From: Rhynchosporium graminicola
Lineage: Eukaryota > Ascomycota > Leotiomycetes > Helotiales > Ploettnerulaceae
Reading direction: 5' to 3'
Assembly: GCA_900074885.1 (NCBI GenBank)
Contig: FJUW01000005.1
Location: forward strand, 216,242 to 280,241
Length of the DNA stretch: 64,000 nucleotides
This document shows, in pieces, positions 62,019-64,000 of this stretch; position 1 is the stretch's first letter; every line of letters starts with the position of its first letter. The position numbers and the translations under genes were made by a program. The notes beneath the pieces were generated by a model. The model was not told the DNA's origin. It saw only the letters and a list, made by a program, of their open reading frames with translations, and ran no database searches.

Positions 62019-62600
62019 TACAGTATTCAGTTTGAAGTTTGGGCCGGAGCCACCAAAAACCAAGAAATTATCAAAACACCAGAAGTAATCACTTACTAAT
62101 TGATCAACAACTAGATATCGTACTACAGTTATGATTAATATGAATAATAAAAAATAGTTATATAAAGCTCGTCTACAATTGCTCTACCCTAGAATCTTCC
62201 TTAGTACCTCTAGTGCTTCGTATACCACCCATCTGCTGCAATACAAGCTTTTACCCTCCACTCCATAGCCTCTACCAGCTCCTCAAAGAAAGATACAGGT
62301 ATCGTAGCCCACGCTTGTTTCAAAGCTTCTTCCATTGCAGTTCGGTCGTCTTCTGAGTGAGCATTCGACTTTCAGAGCTCAGGGAACATCTTTGAAGCCG
62401 TATATTTCAGTCGCTGCCAGTTGTGTTCGATTGGATTCAAGCCTGGGGAGTAGCGGGGCCAATCAGTGACCTCTATGCCATTTTCTTGGAACCATAGTGA
62501 CTTTCTAGCCAGTGTAGATCGAGGCGTTAACTTGCAAGAATATGAGGTCGTCGGTATAGTGTGGTACAGTAGTACCAAATCTTCAAGAATATCAAGGGTA
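62019..62600 (-). mobile_element. Truncated Tc1/mariner-type transposon with dead transposase
   Basis: On the minus strand, the C-terminal half of a DDE transposase is readable: FLQVNASIYT (the usual xxQDNAxxHT with Asp changed to Val), a one-base frameshift, then ARKSLWFQENGIEVTDWPRY and SPGLNPIEHNWQRLK, which contains the last catalytic region. A TGA stop follows at about 62372, then the same frame continues (SEDDRTAMEEALKQAW, ELVEAMEWRVKACIAADG, WYTKH) to its natural stop near 62208. The N-terminal half is missing. The sequence TA-CAGTATTCAGTTTG at 62019 may be the element's 3' end with its TA target site. Clearly inactive. Confidence 0.75.
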
Positions 62601-64000
62601 GAGTTGGCCGAGTATGTAGACTGATTGGCAAGGTTCGGAATTTGAAAATTGATAAATTTGGCAGGTAGAGGAGAACTTGCAGTAGATTCCTTGCATTTAA
62701 TGATGTATTATGGAACACTTGGCATTGACAGAGGATTCCTCTCTTACGGTCATAGTCAAAGTCATACCGAGTCGACATTCCAGGGCAAACATTGCTCACA
62801 TGCGAGACGCACCCCACTCATTTGAGATACTCCGAATGCTAACCTGGAAAGATTCCCTGGGACACTCGAGGTGGTTGACTTCTGGAAGCTAGACCTCAGG
62901 TCTGCCAAACACTTTAAGTATTGTGGAGGACAGGTGCGAAGTGTTTGCCCTGATGATTTACATATCTCTTGAGATTTGAAATATTGTTCAAGGAGATATA
63001 TGAAATACTAGTAAACAAATCCAGATTCAGGTATGATGATAGTCCTATCTTGAGACAATTATCCTTGCTGATGGAAAAATAACTGAGAGTTTTGAGAAGC
63101 TATAAGAAATTCTGAACTTGAGACCCTGCTGATAGCCAGGAGCTCCGAGCCCGGTATGTCGTAAGGCTCTGGCTGAGCTAATCTGACTCAAGGACTCACA
63201 TAACTTGAACTAATATTACGATGTGCTGAATGATATGGCTACCACATACTGTGTTTATCGGCACCCTTTCGGCTTGAGCTGCTACCCCGCTAAGTTAGTA
63301 AGTTCCCGAACTATAACACGAGGAAGGAGTCATCATAAAGCTTCGTAAGAGGTTCATTGTCTTTCAAGGGCAAAGGATAGCCAGGAGAATCCATCGGAGT
63401 ATCGGAAACCAAATACTGTATAATTCCAAGCAATAATTTAGAGACCTCTAGATCTTCCTAAGAGAAATGACTTGGTCCTTGTCAAGATTCCTCAAATCGA
63501 TGATAGAAGTTGGCAGGATAGGACAGATTTGAGCTGGGCCTAACCACATGGAAAAAGAGTTGTATTCAGAGAGGCAATGTAGTCCCAGATCCGCATCCAG
63601 ATGATCAACTCGTGGTATTCAGTCTTCGTTGCGGCGTGGCCCCGATCCCTGGCTGAAGAACATGAAAACGGGAATGCTTCATGACATCTTTGGCCCAAAT
63701 AAGAAGGTATCAAGTTTGCTACAATCTACCAACGTACGATCACTTCATAAGAGAGAGATTTGGTATAATCAATTCCTGACAGCATCAGGGATCAGGTCTA
63801 AATCCTTCACTAGGTATAATTTCGCTCTTACTATCAGCTAGCACAAAAGATCATATCCGGTCTTTCGGCCGAAATTTGTTAGGAACAGATAGATGAATGA
63901 TACGAGTGAAAGTTGCAAGGACTGATACTCACCGTAGATTGAAATTTATGTTTTCGGTATCCACATAGAAATGGGACTACCGCTATGCATCCAGCACGAT
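62601..64000. other. Right-edge spacer, no gene recognised
   Basis: Only short open frames without recognisable motifs. It may be old repeat sequence, given the transposon fragment beside it, but I cannot show this. Confidence 0.4.

Overview
The window looks like nuclear DNA of a filamentous ascomycete (Pezizomycotina). The genes are cut by many short GT-AG introns (mostly 40-145 bp), spacing is about one gene per 3-4 kb, and the protein families are typical of such fungi: HET-domain proteins, a Zn-cluster-type transcription factor relic, a DHA2 drug pump, an Rcr-type protein and fungal Erg4. A leotiomycete-type lineage is possible but is only an impression. All gene models here were built by hand by joining open frames at splice sites that keep the frame; no database search was run.

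Layout. 1-12 kb carries conserved housekeeping genes: ERG4 sterol reductase and a UBP3/USP10-type deubiquitinase on the minus strand, then a MAG2/RNF10-type RING protein on the plus strand. 12-15.8 kb is gene-poor and holds the remains of a fungal transcription factor. 15.8-21 kb has a small SRPBCC protein, an M50B-like membrane metalloprotease and a GRE2-like NAD(P)-dependent reductase. 22-31.3 kb is again core: SPT16 (FACT), a CDC50-family flippase subunit and a Sae2/CtIP-type DNA end-resection factor.

31.7-46.5 kb is an accessory stretch rich in broken genes: an alginate-lyase-like pseudogene, an ankyrin-repeat gene with two frameshifts, an AT-rich element with terminal inverted repeats, and two decayed HET-domain relics. 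Intact metabolic or transport genes lie among them: a DHA2 MFS transporter, an alpha/beta hydrolase with an Asp nucleophile, and a cyclase-family hydrolase. 48-60.4 kb contains an Rcr-like membrane protein, an EasG/FgaFS-like NAD(P)-binding oxidoreductase, a TDT/SLAC1-type malate transporter and a membrane-anchored methyltransferase-like protein, separated by long spacers, one with a diverged tandem repeat. 60.4-64 kb has no intact gene but holds a Tc1/mariner transposase fragment.

The intact genes do not form an evident operon-like or biosynthetic cluster. I found no convincing new biological system. The most unusual content is the density of decaying accessory genes in the 31.7-46.5 kb block, the inverted-repeat element, and a few unexplained short structures (a perfect hairpin just upstream of the UBP3 start and a two-copy repeat at 50.3-50.7 kb).
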